Positions 16,650 to 26,035 are shown, counted from the first letter of the stretch. The stretch is 64,000 bases of DNA from Phycisphaerales bacterium (GCA_020849615.1 JADLFW010000007.1:1-64000); one strand, 5' to 3'. The notes: generated from the sequence alone by a model not told the origin. Numbers and translations are program-made.

Positions 16650-19325
16650 TCAGCCTGGTGTCTTGTGGACCGTGGCCCAGACCTTACGCTTGGCATCCAG
16701 GTCCCGCCACTGCTTGCGGCCCATCACCATGTCGGCGTAGATCGTGGCGATCTCTCGGGGCCGCATGCGAAACCGGACGCTCGACCACGTGATGGCCCGG
16801 CTCTGGAACTCGATCGGCTTGCCGCCGTGAAGCGCCCACGCGGGTGGCTCAACGGGGTGCCGGATGTCCAGCCATCCTGTATCGGCTGGCGAAAAGCCCT
16901 CCGCCGCGGTGTGGGCGGCGGGGTCGTACCGATCCGCAAGCACCTCACCCAGAAGGTTGGTCTTCGCCGCCATGGCGACGGGCCCGGCCAGTTTGAGCTC
17001 GACTTCCGCCGGCTCCCCGTTCCACTCGACGAGCCGGATGATGAACGGATGATCGCACGCGCCACCCGAAGCCTCGAACATCCGGTGCCCCGCCCACGCG
17101 GGCAGATGCTCGCCCGACTTCATCGACTCCCGGAAGAACGCGTGCGCGAGCACGCCCGGCGCGCCTTCGACGGAGAGCGGGCCGAAGACCGCAGGCAGGT
17201 CCTCATTGACGCCCGGCGCGGTGCCTCCACCGACAGGCCGGGCAGAGGTCGAGCTGTTCCTCCAGATCGTGCGTGCCGCGAACGCCTCGGCGGCCGCGAT
17301 GCGCTCGGCGTTCTTTACCGGCCCGTGCGGAATGAGCCGCAGCTGGCGGCCCCAGTACGGGCCTTCCTCGTACCGCTCCTCATCCCAGGCGTCGCGCGCT
17401 GTCAACACACCCGCAACCTTCCTGCCTTCGCGGAACCACTGCATGCACGCCTCGTGGCAGATGAGCAGCCCCCGCTCGCCGGTTTCATCCAGCAGGTCGA
17501 CGAACGAGGTGGAGTTGAATGCCCCCTTCACGTCTTCGAACCACTGCGGCGCGGTCATCCAGTCGCCTGAAGGATACTTGCGGCGTCCTTCCGCGCCTTC
17601 ATTCACCGCTTCCACCGACAACGGCCCGCCCACGACCACGCCGGGCCGCCAGCCGGCGTCCATCACGGTCTTCAACGCGCCCTGGAAGCCGGGCCGGAGC
17701 TTCGCGCCGTCCCATCCCGAGCTCGCAGGCTGCATCACCCACACGTCAACACCGTTCGTTACCTCTGCAAGTTTGAATCGAATGTACACCTTCCCCATGC
17801 CGGGCCGCTCGTGCTCGACCACGATCTCGGCATCCTCTTTGTCGATGCTCACGGTCACCGATCGCTTCGCCCGCACGCCTCTGCCGATCTGCAAACCAAA
17901 CAGCCGCGTGCCGGTGAGGCTGACACCGGCGCCCTCGATCGAGGAAAGTTCGCCCGTCGCGAGATCCACCTCCACGCGGAAATCGCCACGCGTCAGGACA
18001 GCCCTGCCCTTCGACTTCCGCGCCCGCGCACGCTCGCCCGCTTTCGAGCCGGGCCCGCTCCGAACCGAATAGCCGAACGGCGGCACCCACGCCGACTTGG
18101 CCACGAGCCCTAGAGCATGCGGAAGGCTCTCGGTACGGCCCCATCCGCAGATATTGGTCTCGACTCCGCGTTTGGCGCCGGTCCGCGCCCGGGCCAGCCA
18201 CAGCGCCCGCCCATGCGCCTCCTCAGCCATGGCCCGGGCCTGCTCGATCTGCTGGTGCCCGATCGCCCCGCAGAGCCCCTCGCACTCGTGATTGTCGTGG
18301 TGCTGGCCCGCGAGCAACAGTCGCCAAGCCTCCTCCAGTTCCCACGTCGGGTAGGCATCCCAGCTTGCGTACGGTCGGCCGAACAGGCTCAGCACCGCCG
18401 ACAGCGACTCCGCAGCCCGGATCTTGCGTTCGGCATCCGCACTCGCCCGTGGATGACGGTCGCCATTCTTTCCCAGCGTCATCCCATGCCACACCTCATC
18501 CATCACATACCGCCGCACCGGCGCTGAACCGCGATCAAGCTCGCCGATCAGTTTCGACAACGTCCGGGCCCGGACCTCGAACCGCGGATCGCCCATCAGC
18601 TCCTTCAGCCTCGGCAGCAGCACCTCGCTGCGGCACATCCAGTCCCGGCTGGGCATCAGCTCCAGCCACTGCACCACCGCCGGTGATTGACTTTCACTCT
18701 TGCCTTTCCCTCGCCACGATCCATCCGCCACCCTGTCCAACAGCCCATCGAAGTCCTCGGGCCACTGGTGCACGTTCAGGTCGTTCCGCGGAAGCGCGGG
18801 AAGCCGCGTGCCATCCGCTCCTTCCCACAGGATCAGCGATGTCGGCTCCTTGGGCAGCTCCGGTGTGTGCCATGTCCACTGGAAGAACAGGCACGCGCCG
18901 GCGTACCCGCACTGGGCCAGCAACTGCGGCAGCTGCGGGAAGAAGTAGAACTCCTCCTCCCAGAATGCCCGCGGCCTCACGCCCAGCATCCGCCGCGTCG
19001 CCCGGACGCCGTACGTCAACTGCCGGATGTTGCTCTCCCCGCCGTGGAAGAGGCCGTAGGGCTGCCCGTACGAACAGCCTACCGGCTCGATGAGCCCATC
19101 GGCGACGGCCCGGCTCAGTTCCTCCATCGCCTCTGGGCACTCCGCGGCCATCTTCTCGTAGCCGATCGCATCGAAGTTGATATTCCCCGCCGCCCCCGTC
19201 TCGCGGATCAGGCGCAACATGTCGCGCACCGAGCCGGGGAGCACGTCGTACCCCCACAGCCACTGCATGTCGACCCAGTGCATGTGGTTGCCGAACGTGT
19301 AGTACAGCGGCTGGCGGGCGCTCAT
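16650..19325 (-). CDS. GH38-like alpha-mannosidase family protein
   Basis: The 891-residue protein has the layout of GH38: an N-terminal alpha/beta barrel, a three-helix part and beta-rich C-terminal domains. Family landmarks are NHMHWVDMQWLW (residues 13-24, zinc region), the segment FWEEEFYFFPQLPQLL (about 120-136) and GQHHDNHECEG (about 341-351, zinc region). In known GH38 enzymes the second segment carries the catalytic Asp followed by Phe-Gly-His; here Glu occupies that place and FGH is missing. The protein may be a divergent mannosidase, act on another sugar, or be inactive. It is leaderless in appearance (TATCCT 6 nt before the ATG). Confidence 0.75.
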   Translation of the reverse strand: MSARQPLYYTFGNHMHWVDMQWLWGYDVLPGSVRDMLRLIRETGAAGNINFDAIGYEKMAAECPEAMEELSRAVADGLIEPVGCSYGQPYGLFHGGESNIRQLTYGVRATRRMLGVRPRAFWEEEFYFFPQLPQLLAQCGYAGACLFFQWTWHTPELPKEPTSLILWEGADGTRLPALPRNDLNVHQWPEDFDGLLDRVADGSWRGKGKSESQSPAVVQWLELMPSRDWMCRSEVLLPRLKELMGDPRFEVRARTLSKLIGELDRGSAPVRRYVMDEVWHGMTLGKNGDRHPRASADAERKIRAAESLSAVLSLFGRPYASWDAYPTWELEEAWRLLLAGQHHDNHECEGLCGAIGHQQIEQARAMAEEAHGRALWLARARTGAKRGVETNICGWGRTESLPHALGLVAKSAWVPPFGYSVRSGPGSKAGERARARKSKGRAVLTRGDFRVEVDLATGELSSIEGAGVSLTGTRLFGLQIGRGVRAKRSVTVSIDKEDAEIVVEHERPGMGKVYIRFKLAEVTNGVDVWVMQPASSGWDGAKLRPGFQGALKTVMDAGWRPGVVVGGPLSVEAVNEGAEGRRKYPSGDWMTAPQWFEDVKGAFNSTSFVDLLDETGERGLLICHEACMQWFREGRKVAGVLTARDAWDEERYEEGPYWGRQLRLIPHGPVKNAERIAAAEAFAARTIWRNSSTSARPVGGGTAPGVNEDLPAVFGPLSVEGAPGVLAHAFFRESMKSGEHLPAWAGHRMFEASGGACDHPFIIRLVEWNGEPAEVELKLAGPVAMAAKTNLLGEVLADRYDPAAHTAAEGFSPADTGWLDIRHPVEPPAWALHGGKPIEFQSRAITWSSVRFRMRPREIATIYADMVMGRKQWRDLDAKRKVWATVHKTPG

Positions 19326-19331
19326 TCGCGC

Positions 19332-19337
19332 AGGATA
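19332..19337 (-). promoter_or_regulatory. -10-like TATCCT, leaderless GH38-like start
   Basis: TATCCT on the minus strand ends 6 nt before the ATG at 19325. No ribosome-binding site is visible. Confidence 0.5.
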
Positions 19338-19372
19338 TCACCGTCCGCCGCCGCGCCGAGCCCCGCCGGCGA

Positions 19373-19843
19373 TCAGTTGACCTCGAGCACCTCGAACTTC
19401 AGCACGCCGCGCCGGGCCGTCACTCGCACCACATCCCCCACGCGGGCCTTGAGCAGCGCTTCTCCCATCGGGCTGTTGACCGTCACTTCGGTAACATCGC
19501 CTGTGTCCGCCCCGCTCGACTCGCCGACAAGCTTGTACAACTCTACATCGCCGGAATCGAGCTCCTTGAGCTTCACGGTCGACCCGATGAACGCGACGCC
19601 CTCCACCGCCTTGCTCAACTTCTCATCGATCACGGTCACCGAGGCGATCCGCTGCTCCAGGCGCCGGATCTCCGCCTCCTCCATCCCCTGCTGCTCGCGG
19701 GCCGCGTGATAGTCGCCGTTCTCACGCAGATCTCCCAAGGCCCGCGCCTCCTCGATGCGCAGCGACAGAACGGGACGGTTGGCGATCAGCGCCGCCAGCC
19801 TCGCCTCGAGCTGCTCCTTCTCGGTCTTTGTCATCAGCTCCAT
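19373..19843 (-). CDS. greA: transcription elongation factor GreA
   Basis: A 156-residue Gre factor. It binds the secondary channel of RNA polymerase and triggers cleavage of the backtracked transcript. The N-terminal coiled coil carries the tip residues in the motif LGDLRENGDYHAAREQQ, and the C-terminal FKBP-like domain includes VNSPMGEALLKARVGDVV. The length is normal. GGAGTGAG precedes the ATG at 19843. Confidence 0.95.
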   Translation of the reverse strand: MELMTKTEKEQLEARLAALIANRPVLSLRIEEARALGDLRENGDYHAAREQQGMEEAEIRRLEQRIASVTVIDEKLSKAVEGVAFIGSTVKLKELDSGDVELYKLVGESSGADTGDVTEVTVNSPMGEALLKARVGDVVRVTARRGVLKFEVLEVN

Positions 19844-19916
19844 CGGCTCACTCCAATGCAGACCCCGCTCGGATGCCGGGCGGCCCCGCCGCGACGGCCC
19901 CAGCCCATCCCTCGGT

Positions 19917-20870
19917 CTAGGCGCTTGTGGGTCCCGATGTTACGCGCCCCGGCCCGGGCCGGCGGGGCGTCACCGACCAAAACCAGCACACCAGCCCCGC
20001 CACCGCCACGTTGGCCGCCACCGCCCAGTGCGCCGCCACTCCCCTCACCGCAGCCGCGCCTTCGGGCCGATCGGCCGTGATTTCGACAATCGCCGTCAGC
20101 GGACTCGATAGCAGCCACCACGTGGCCCGCCCCGGCGCGCCCGGGCCGAGGCTCGTCAGCAGCGACCAGGCCGCTCCAATCACCGGGCCCAGCCCGGCCA
20201 GCATCACGAAGAGGAGCATCATCGATGCGCGGGCCCCGAACCCGCCCCCGCGCACGTCTTCATCGTGCGCTCCGTACCCGCCGCGGGCCGCCTCCAGGCG
20301 GAAATACAACGCCAGAATCCCCGACGCCAGCACCGCCCACGCCGTCAGCGTGCCGGTCAGCCCGGCGATCACCGACACGGGCCACGACGCCAGCAGCCAC
20401 TGCGGCCACACGATCGCCTGCAGCGGCACCACGATCGCGAACAGGTCCTTCAGCGCGGCCGCCGCCGGATGCTCGGCCGGGCCCGTCTGGCTCAGCCGGA
20501 TCATCGGCCACACCACGATCACCCCCGCCGCCACGGTCATCAGCAGGATCCGAAGCGCCGGGCGGTACACATCCAGCGTCAACCCGCCCACGCCCGTGAT
20601 CGCCGCGAAAGTCATCGCCGTCGCGGTGAACAGGTACAGCGTCCACATGAACGCCAGCGGCCGCGGCTCGGCCCGGCGGTGGGCCCAGCGGTCGTAGTTT
20701 ATCGGCTCGGGTTCGGTGAGTTCTTCGTGCGCGAGCCCATCGTCGGGCGCGGGCGCCGCGGCCGCTTCGCCCGCCAGCGCGGCAGCCGGCGGGGGAACGC
20801 CGAGGGGCGTCGGCTCCGCGCCCTCATCGCTCGGCGCGGGCCCGGTCACCGGTTGTCCTTCGCCGTTCAT
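19917..20870 (-). CDS. multi-pass membrane protein downstream of ftsQ-like gene
   Basis: The protein has 317 residues from the ATG at 20870, which overlaps the stop of the upstream FtsQ-like gene (ATGA). The first 75 residues are Ala/Pro/Glu-rich and probably cytoplasmic. Six to seven hydrophobic segments follow (for example AFMWTLYLFTATAMTFAAI and ILLMTVAAGVIVVWPMI). I recognise no family. Its tight coupling to the mur-ddl-ftsQ block suggests an envelope role. Confidence 0.7.
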   Translation of the reverse strand: MNGEGQPVTGPAPSDEGAEPTPLGVPPPAAALAGEAAAAPAPDDGLAHEELTEPEPINYDRWAHRRAEPRPLAFMWTLYLFTATAMTFAAITGVGGLTLDVYRPALRILLMTVAAGVIVVWPMIRLSQTGPAEHPAAAALKDLFAIVVPLQAIVWPQWLLASWPVSVIAGLTGTLTAWAVLASGILALYFRLEAARGGYGAHDEDVRGGGFGARASMMLLFVMLAGLGPVIGAAWSLLTSLGPGAPGRATWWLLSSPLTAIVEITADRPEGAAAVRGVAAHWAVAANVAVAGLVCWFWSVTPRRPGPGRVTSGPTSA

Positions 20871-21823
20871 GGCTTGGAGGCGTTCGCCGTCGCCGTCAGG
20901 TCGATCTCCAGCGGCTTGTCCGGCATCAGCCAGACATCCACCGCCGACATCCCGCCGTCGATCCGCCGGAAATCCCGGTTCAGCATCGCGATCTTGCCGA
21001 GTTTCGACGATGTGCTCGTGTCGCCGGGCCGGGGCTTGCTGGGCCGCCCGCCCCACACGATCGAAGTGCCGAACCGCGTCAGCAGCACCAGCTCCTTGCG
21101 CGCGCCGTAGCCCGATACATCCACGCCCGACACCTGGTCGGCCCACGGCTCCTTCGACACCAGCGCCAGCAGCTCCAGCGCCGCCTGCGCCTGTTCGCCG
21201 GGCCACGCCTTCTGATAGTCAAGCCGCCCGGCGGTTCCGGGCTGAGCCGATTCATTGACCCCCAGGATCACCCGCATCCCGGAACGGTCGGGCTCGTACG
21301 CCACGGGCATCGGCTTGGCTTCCCACGAAATCAGCCGGTCTTTCCCGCCCGTCCTCAGCACCGCCGCGGGGATCCGCCACCGGCCATCAACGCGGACAAC
21401 CCCGCCGGCCTCGCGCCGGACAGTCGGCACACCCTCGAACCAGCCGCTGTTGCCCAGCGCCACGGCGATCCGCTTCAGCGGATCGCGGCTGATCGCATCC
21501 GGCGCCGCCGCGACCTGCCGGTTCGCGAGCGCCATCAACTCCTCCTGGAACTGGGCGGGCAGCCATGTCGCCGAACCGGACGGCCCCTTGTCCGACGCCG
21601 TCACGAGCCGCGGCCACACGATCTCGATCCGCGTCGGCTGCTGACCCAGCACGTGCGAGGCCCGGGCCTCCAACGGCCCGATCCCGAAGGTCGCCCCGAT
21701 CGCCACACCCACGATGCACAGCACCAGCGCAAAGTTCGCCAGGTGGTGCGCGAACGTCCGCCAGCCGAACAGCGTGCGGTGTTGATCGATCGCGGCCCGT
21801 GCTCTACCTGGATCGCGTGCCAT
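20867..21823 (-). CDS. FtsQ/DivIB-like single-pass membrane protein
   Basis: A 318-residue protein with a short basic N-terminus, one transmembrane helix (about residues 26-45) and a large extracytoplasmic part. This topology, and its place just after murC-murB-ddl, match FtsQ/DivIB, which links the divisome components and carries a POTRA domain. The expected POTRA region follows the helix (RASHVLGQQPTRIEIVWP), but similarity is weak, so the assignment rests mostly on synteny and topology. AGGGAGAG precedes the ATG at 21823. Alternative: an unrelated envelope protein. Confidence 0.6.
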   Translation of the reverse strand: MARDPGRARAAIDQHRTLFGWRTFAHHLANFALVLCIVGVAIGATFGIGPLEARASHVLGQQPTRIEIVWPRLVTASDKGPSGSATWLPAQFQEELMALANRQVAAAPDAISRDPLKRIAVALGNSGWFEGVPTVRREAGGVVRVDGRWRIPAAVLRTGGKDRLISWEAKPMPVAYEPDRSGMRVILGVNESAQPGTAGRLDYQKAWPGEQAQAALELLALVSKEPWADQVSGVDVSGYGARKELVLLTRFGTSIVWGGRPSKPRPGDTSTSSKLGKIAMLNRDFRRIDGGMSAVDVWLMPDKPLEIDLTATANASKP

Positions 21824-21878
21824 GTCGGCTCTCCCTGCCAGCTTCGGCCGGGCGGTCCTGCCCGGCCAGATACAGACT

Positions 21879-22817
21879 TTAGGCTCCCGCCGATCGGTCC
21901 CGCCATGCCGCCCGCACCAGCATGGCGCACAACCGCGGCGTCTCAATCCCCGCGTACCGGGCCGCCATCGGGAACAGCGAATGGCCCGTGAACCCCGGCA
22001 TCGTGTTGACCTCCAGCAGCCACGCCGTGCCCGTCTCATCCAGGATGAAGTCGGCCCGGGCCAGGTGCCGCACGCCCAATGACCGGGCCAGCGCCGACGC
22101 CTGCGCCTGGATCCGTTCCGTCAACCCAACGGGCAACTCCGGGGCGCAGATGTAAGCTGTGTCATCCCGGAAATACTTGGCCTGGTAGTCGTAGACACCC
22201 TCCGCCGGCCGGATCTCAATCACCGGCAGCGCTGCCCCGTCGAAGACGCCGACCGTCAGCTCCCGCCCGCCCAGCAGGCCGCGCTCGATCAGGTACACCC
22301 GGCCGGGATGCTCGCGCATGTCCGCCGAGGCCGCCGCGTGGGCCCGCGCCCACTGCTCACCGGCCCGGCAGATGTGCAGCCCGACGCTCGAACCCTCGTG
22401 CACCGGCTTGAGCACCACCGGCGGGTCGAAGGGGCACACCGCATCGAGCGGGTTGAAGATCGACAGATCAGCGGTCGGGATGCCGAGCCGGGCCGCCGCG
22501 AGCTTGGTCGCCACCTTGTCCATCGCCAGCCGGGCCGCCCGTGGCCCACATCCAACGTAAGGGCGGCCGTCGGCCTCGAGCAGATCCTGCAGCGGCCCTC
22601 CCTCGCCGAAATGCCCGTGGAGGACCGGGAAGATTACATCGCCCGGCAGCCCGCGGAGCTCATCCGCGGACACGCGGCCGATCTCCTGGTAGTTGATGGT
22701 GAACTCGCCGCCTTCACGGAGCGACTGGGCGACGTTGGTCGCGCTCATCAGGCTCACTTCGCGCTCGGCATCGGGCCCGCCCGCCAGCACCAGCACCGAC
22801 TTGGGCGAGCCGCTCAT
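21879..22817 (-). CDS. ddl: D-alanine--D-alanine ligase
   Basis: A 312-residue ATP-grasp ligase that makes D-Ala-D-Ala for peptidoglycan. Visible motifs: PVLHGHFGEGGPLQ near residue 63, the ATP/substrate segment PVVLKPVHEGSSVG, and the metal-site segment ADFILDETGTAWLLEVNTMPGFT. The start overlaps the end of murB (ATGA), in a murC-murB-ddl chain. Confidence 0.95.
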   Translation of the reverse strand: MSGSPKSVLVLAGGPDAEREVSLMSATNVAQSLREGGEFTINYQEIGRVSADELRGLPGDVIFPVLHGHFGEGGPLQDLLEADGRPYVGCGPRAARLAMDKVATKLAAARLGIPTADLSIFNPLDAVCPFDPPVVLKPVHEGSSVGLHICRAGEQWARAHAAASADMREHPGRVYLIERGLLGGRELTVGVFDGAALPVIEIRPAEGVYDYQAKYFRDDTAYICAPELPVGLTERIQAQASALARSLGVRHLARADFILDETGTAWLLEVNTMPGFTGHSLFPMAARYAGIETPRLCAMLVRAAWRDRSAGA

Positions 22818-23749
22818 GGCGTGCGTCTCCAGATCACAACCTCGGGCTCGAGGGCGACGCCGAACCGGTCCTGCACACGCCGCCTCACCGTGTCCATCAG
22901 CTCGATCACATCCCCGGCCCGCGCACCCGCGTGCGTGACCACGAAGTTGGCATGGCGGGGGCTCACCTCGGCCCCGCGGACCTTCAGGCCCTTGCAGCCC
23001 GCACGGTCGATGAGCATCCCGGCGCTGGCCCGCTGGCCCGCCGGGCCGACCCCGTCGAGATCCGCCGTCAGGATCGGGTTCTTGAACACGCAGCCCGCCG
23101 ACTTATCCGCCATCGGCTGGCTCCGCGACTTGTACGCCATCACTTCCTTCTGTCTTGCGCGGATCGCCGCGGCATCGGCCGGCGTCAGCCGGAGCTCCGC
23201 CGACACCAGCACCAGGTCATTCAGACCCGAGTGACGATAGCTGAACCCGATGCGATCGCGCTCGAGCACGACCCCGCGTCCCGCGCGGTCAACCGCGCAA
23301 ACCCGCTCCACCACATCCGCGATCTGGCCGAACGCGCCGCCCGCGTTCATGACCAGCGCGCCGCCGATGGACGCCGGGATCCCCGCGAGACCTTCGATTC
23401 CCGCCAAGCCGCGCCGCACGCACTCATTGATCAGCTTCGGCAGGTTCGCGCCGGCGCCCACCCGGACCAGGCCTGTCGCCGCGTCGATATCCCACGATGT
23501 GAACGCCGGGGCCGAGAGCGAGATCACCAGCTCCCGCACGCCCTCATCGGCAACCAGCAGGTTGGCGCCGTCACCCAGCACGCGGAGCGCAGGATCTACG
23601 CGCAGACACTCGGCCAGCTGGCCCGGGCCCCTCGGCGTGGCCATCCGGTCGGCGCGGCCGCCGATCCCAAACCAGGTCGGGATCGCCGCGTCCGACTCGA
23701 TCCGCAGGCCCGCCGCGCTCAACGATGTGCCCTCATCCACCCCGATCAC
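22814..23749 (-). CDS. murB: UDP-N-acetylmuramate dehydrogenase
   Basis: This flavoenzyme reduces the enolpyruvyl group to give UDP-MurNAc with NADPH. I chose the GTG at 23749 (311 residues), which overlaps the murC stop (GTGA); the open frame upstream lies inside murC. FAD-site motifs are TWFGIGGRA, VLGDGANLLV and GIEGLAGIPASIGGALVMNAG. The catalytic proton-donor position in KSAGCVFKNP is Cys, where the E. coli enzyme has Ser; Cys occurs in other MurB proteins. Confidence 0.93.
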   Translation of the reverse strand: MIGVDEGTSLSAAGLRIESDAAIPTWFGIGGRADRMATPRGPGQLAECLRVDPALRVLGDGANLLVADEGVRELVISLSAPAFTSWDIDAATGLVRVGAGANLPKLINECVRRGLAGIEGLAGIPASIGGALVMNAGGAFGQIADVVERVCAVDRAGRGVVLERDRIGFSYRHSGLNDLVLVSAELRLTPADAAAIRARQKEVMAYKSRSQPMADKSAGCVFKNPILTADLDGVGPAGQRASAGMLIDRAGCKGLKVRGAEVSPRHANFVVTHAGARAGDVIELMDTVRRRVQDRFGVALEPEVVIWRRTP

Positions 23750-25329
23750 ATTTCGCCTTTCCCGCCCTCGCGACGATCCAGGTACCCCCGCGCCACCTGC
23801 CACACCGGGCCCGCCCCCATCACCACGAGCAGGTCGCCCGCCCGGGCCAGGTTCTCCAGCTGCTCGATGATCGCCTCGAACGGGTAGAGGTGCATGGCCC
23901 GGATGTTGCGGCCCCGCAGCCGGTCCACCAGGTCCGACGCCGTGACCTTGTGCTTCTCTTCCTGGCTGTCGCGCACGAAGTAGATGTGCGGCACGATCAC
24001 CACATCCGCCTGGCTGAACGAGTTGGCGAACTCCTCCAGCAGGTGCCTCGTCCGCGAGTGCTGGTGCGGCTGGAAGACGCAGATCAGCCGGCCGCCGCGG
24101 TCCTCGGGCCGCTCGTGCTCGCGCAGCGCCCGCAGCGTGCTCTCCACTTCCGTCGGATGGTGCCCGTAGTCGTCATAGACCCGCACAGCCCCGCCCGAGG
24201 GCAGCCGCCGCTCACCCAGGAACTGCATTCTCCGGTCGATCCCGCGGAACGCCGACAGCGACCTCGCCACCACCGCCGCCTCCGCGCCCGACATCACCGC
24301 CAGCGCCATCGCCGTCGCCGCGTTCATCGCGTTGTGCGCCCCCGGGAGCTGCATCGACCACCGGGCCATCATCCGCCGCTCATGGGTCAGCGTCACCGTC
24401 CGCGTCGGCTGGTCATACCCCACCACCCAGTCGGCCTCGGGCGAGTACCCGATCGTCTCGACCGCGCACTCCAGCCCGGCCGTCACCTCCCGCCGGTGCG
24501 CGCCCTCGTGGGCGATCAGCAGCCGCCCGCCCGCCGCGGCCGGCGGAATCAGCTTCGCAAACTCGTGGAACGACTCCACCACCGCATCCAGCGACCCGTA
24601 CACATCCAGGTGGTCCGCCTCGACCGAGCTGATCGACCCGATCAACGGCCTGTAGTTGTGGAACGACCGGTTGAACTCGCACGCCTCGACCACCAGCATG
24701 CCGGGCCGGCCCTGCATCGGGCCCGACGGCACCGCCGCCGCCCCAAGCCGGAACCCCGACCCCTCTTCCGCCGCCGGCGCCAGGCACCCCGCCTCGAGCT
24801 GCGAGCACGTCGCCCCCACGATCACCGTCGGGTCCAGCCCCGCATCCGTCAGCGCCGCGCCCAGCATCGCCGTCGTCGTCGACTTCCCGTGCGTCCCCGC
24901 CACCGCCACACCCGTCCAGCCCAGCATGCACTGGCCCAGCGCCTCGGCGTAGCTCAGGAACGCCAGCCCCCTCCGGTGGGCCTCCAACGCCTGCGGGTGG
25001 TCGAGCTTGATCGCCGCCGACGCGATCACCGCATCGCAGTCATCCGGCAGCCACGCGCGGGCCTGATCAAAGCCCACCGCGATCCCCCCCGCGCTGAGCG
25101 CCCGCGTCGTGTCCGACGGCGCCAAGTCCGACCCGCTTACCACAGCGCCGCGGCACCGCAGCATCCGGGCCAGCCCGGACATCCCGCACCCCCCGATGCC
25201 GATCAGGTACACATGCTTCCCCGACACATCGAACCGCCTGGGTTCACGCATCACGGGATGAACTCCGGGTTCCGGGGCGGGGGAGGGCATGGGAATAGAC
25301 TCGGCGCTGGGCGCTGCGATCGGCGTCAT
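23746..25329 (-). CDS. murC: UDP-N-acetylmuramate--L-alanine ligase
   Basis: MurC adds L-Ala to UDP-MurNAc in the cytoplasm. From the ATG at 25329 it has 527 residues, some 50-60 more than usual, mostly from an N-terminal Pro/Ser/Ala leader and a loop near AAEEGSGF. Motifs: HVYLIGIGGCGMSGLA (nucleotide fold), AGTHGKSTTTAM (P-loop, about residue 131), VEACEFNRSF, VEADHLDVYGS, GAHNAMNAATA and DDYGHHPTEVE. It heads the murC-murB-ddl-ftsQ-like run. TACCCT lies 4 nt before the ATG with no ribosome site. The open frame extends upstream to 25446 but would run into the divergent Nudix gene. Confidence 0.93.
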   Translation of the reverse strand: MTPIAAPSAESIPMPSPAPEPGVHPVMREPRRFDVSGKHVYLIGIGGCGMSGLARMLRCRGAVVSGSDLAPSDTTRALSAGGIAVGFDQARAWLPDDCDAVIASAAIKLDHPQALEAHRRGLAFLSYAEALGQCMLGWTGVAVAGTHGKSTTTAMLGAALTDAGLDPTVIVGATCSQLEAGCLAPAAEEGSGFRLGAAAVPSGPMQGRPGMLVVEACEFNRSFHNYRPLIGSISSVEADHLDVYGSLDAVVESFHEFAKLIPPAAAGGRLLIAHEGAHRREVTAGLECAVETIGYSPEADWVVGYDQPTRTVTLTHERRMMARWSMQLPGAHNAMNAATAMALAVMSGAEAAVVARSLSAFRGIDRRMQFLGERRLPSGGAVRVYDDYGHHPTEVESTLRALREHERPEDRGGRLICVFQPHQHSRTRHLLEEFANSFSQADVVIVPHIYFVRDSQEEKHKVTASDLVDRLRGRNIRAMHLYPFEAIIEQLENLARAGDLLVVMGAGPVWQVARGYLDRREGGKGEM

Positions 25330-25433
25330 GACAAGGGTATCGGACACGGCCGGGCCCCAGCGTGAGCGCACGCGTTTTCTGCGCATCGGGCCCGGAGTCA
25401 TGCCGCCGCCCGCCCCGGTATCCTCATCCACGC

Positions 25434-25976
25434 ATGCCCACCCCACCCCTCCTCCCGTACAAACTCGCCTGCCTCTGCGACCTCCGGGATGACCAGGGCC
25501 GGGTCCTGCTCCTCCGGCGCCTCAAGGCCCCCAACCAGGGCCTCTGCTCCCCCATCGGCGGCAAGCTCCACACCGATGAAGGCGAGTCCCCCGCCGACTG
25601 CGCTCGCCGCGAGATCATGGAAGAAGCCGGCCTCGAAATCTCCATCGACCGCCTACACCTCATGGGCCTCATCAGCGAGTCGGCGTTCGAGGGCCGCGGT
25701 CACTGGCTCCTCTTCCTCTATCGCGTTCTCGGGCCCGTGCACGTCGAACCCCGAGACATGCGTGAAGGCCGCCTGGAGTGGTTCCACCCCTCCCAGATCG
25801 ACGCCCTGCCCCTCCCGGATTCCGACCGCCACATCATCTGGCCACTCGTCCGGCGCCACGAGCCCACCCGCCCGGGTCAGCGGCCCGGCTTCTTCGCCGT
25901 CCACATCGACTGCACCGGCGAAGCCCGGGGAGAGCCCATGCGCTGGACGGTCCAGCAGGAATCCCCGCCGGCGTGA
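25434..25976 (+). CDS. Nudix hydrolase
   Basis: A 180-residue Nudix protein that hydrolyses a nucleoside diphosphate linked to another group. The Nudix box runs from GGKLHTDEGES to REIMEEAGLEI (about residues 39-66), with the catalytic REIMEE glutamates. The N-terminal strand KLACLCDLRDDQGRVLLLRR fits MutT/8-oxo-dGTPase-like members. Substrate is unknown. The ATG at 25434 is preceded by TATCCT (25419-25424) and no ribosome site. Confidence 0.85.
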   Translation: MPTPPLLPYKLACLCDLRDDQGRVLLLRRLKAPNQGLCSPIGGKLHTDEGESPADCARREIMEEAGLEISIDRLHLMGLISESAFEGRGHWLLFLYRVLGPVHVEPRDMREGRLEWFHPSQIDALPLPDSDRHIIWPLVRRHEPTRPGQRPGFFAVHIDCTGEARGEPMRWTVQQESPPA

Positions 25977-26035
25977 TTCAGGACACCCTCTCCCGCCAGA
26001 CCCCGGTCCGAAACTGCCCCCCACAAACACCGATC

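Noticed and set aside
23725..25365. 546-residue plus-strand open frame across murC
   Set aside because: It is an Arg/His/Pro-rich shadow of murC. MurC has all family motifs.
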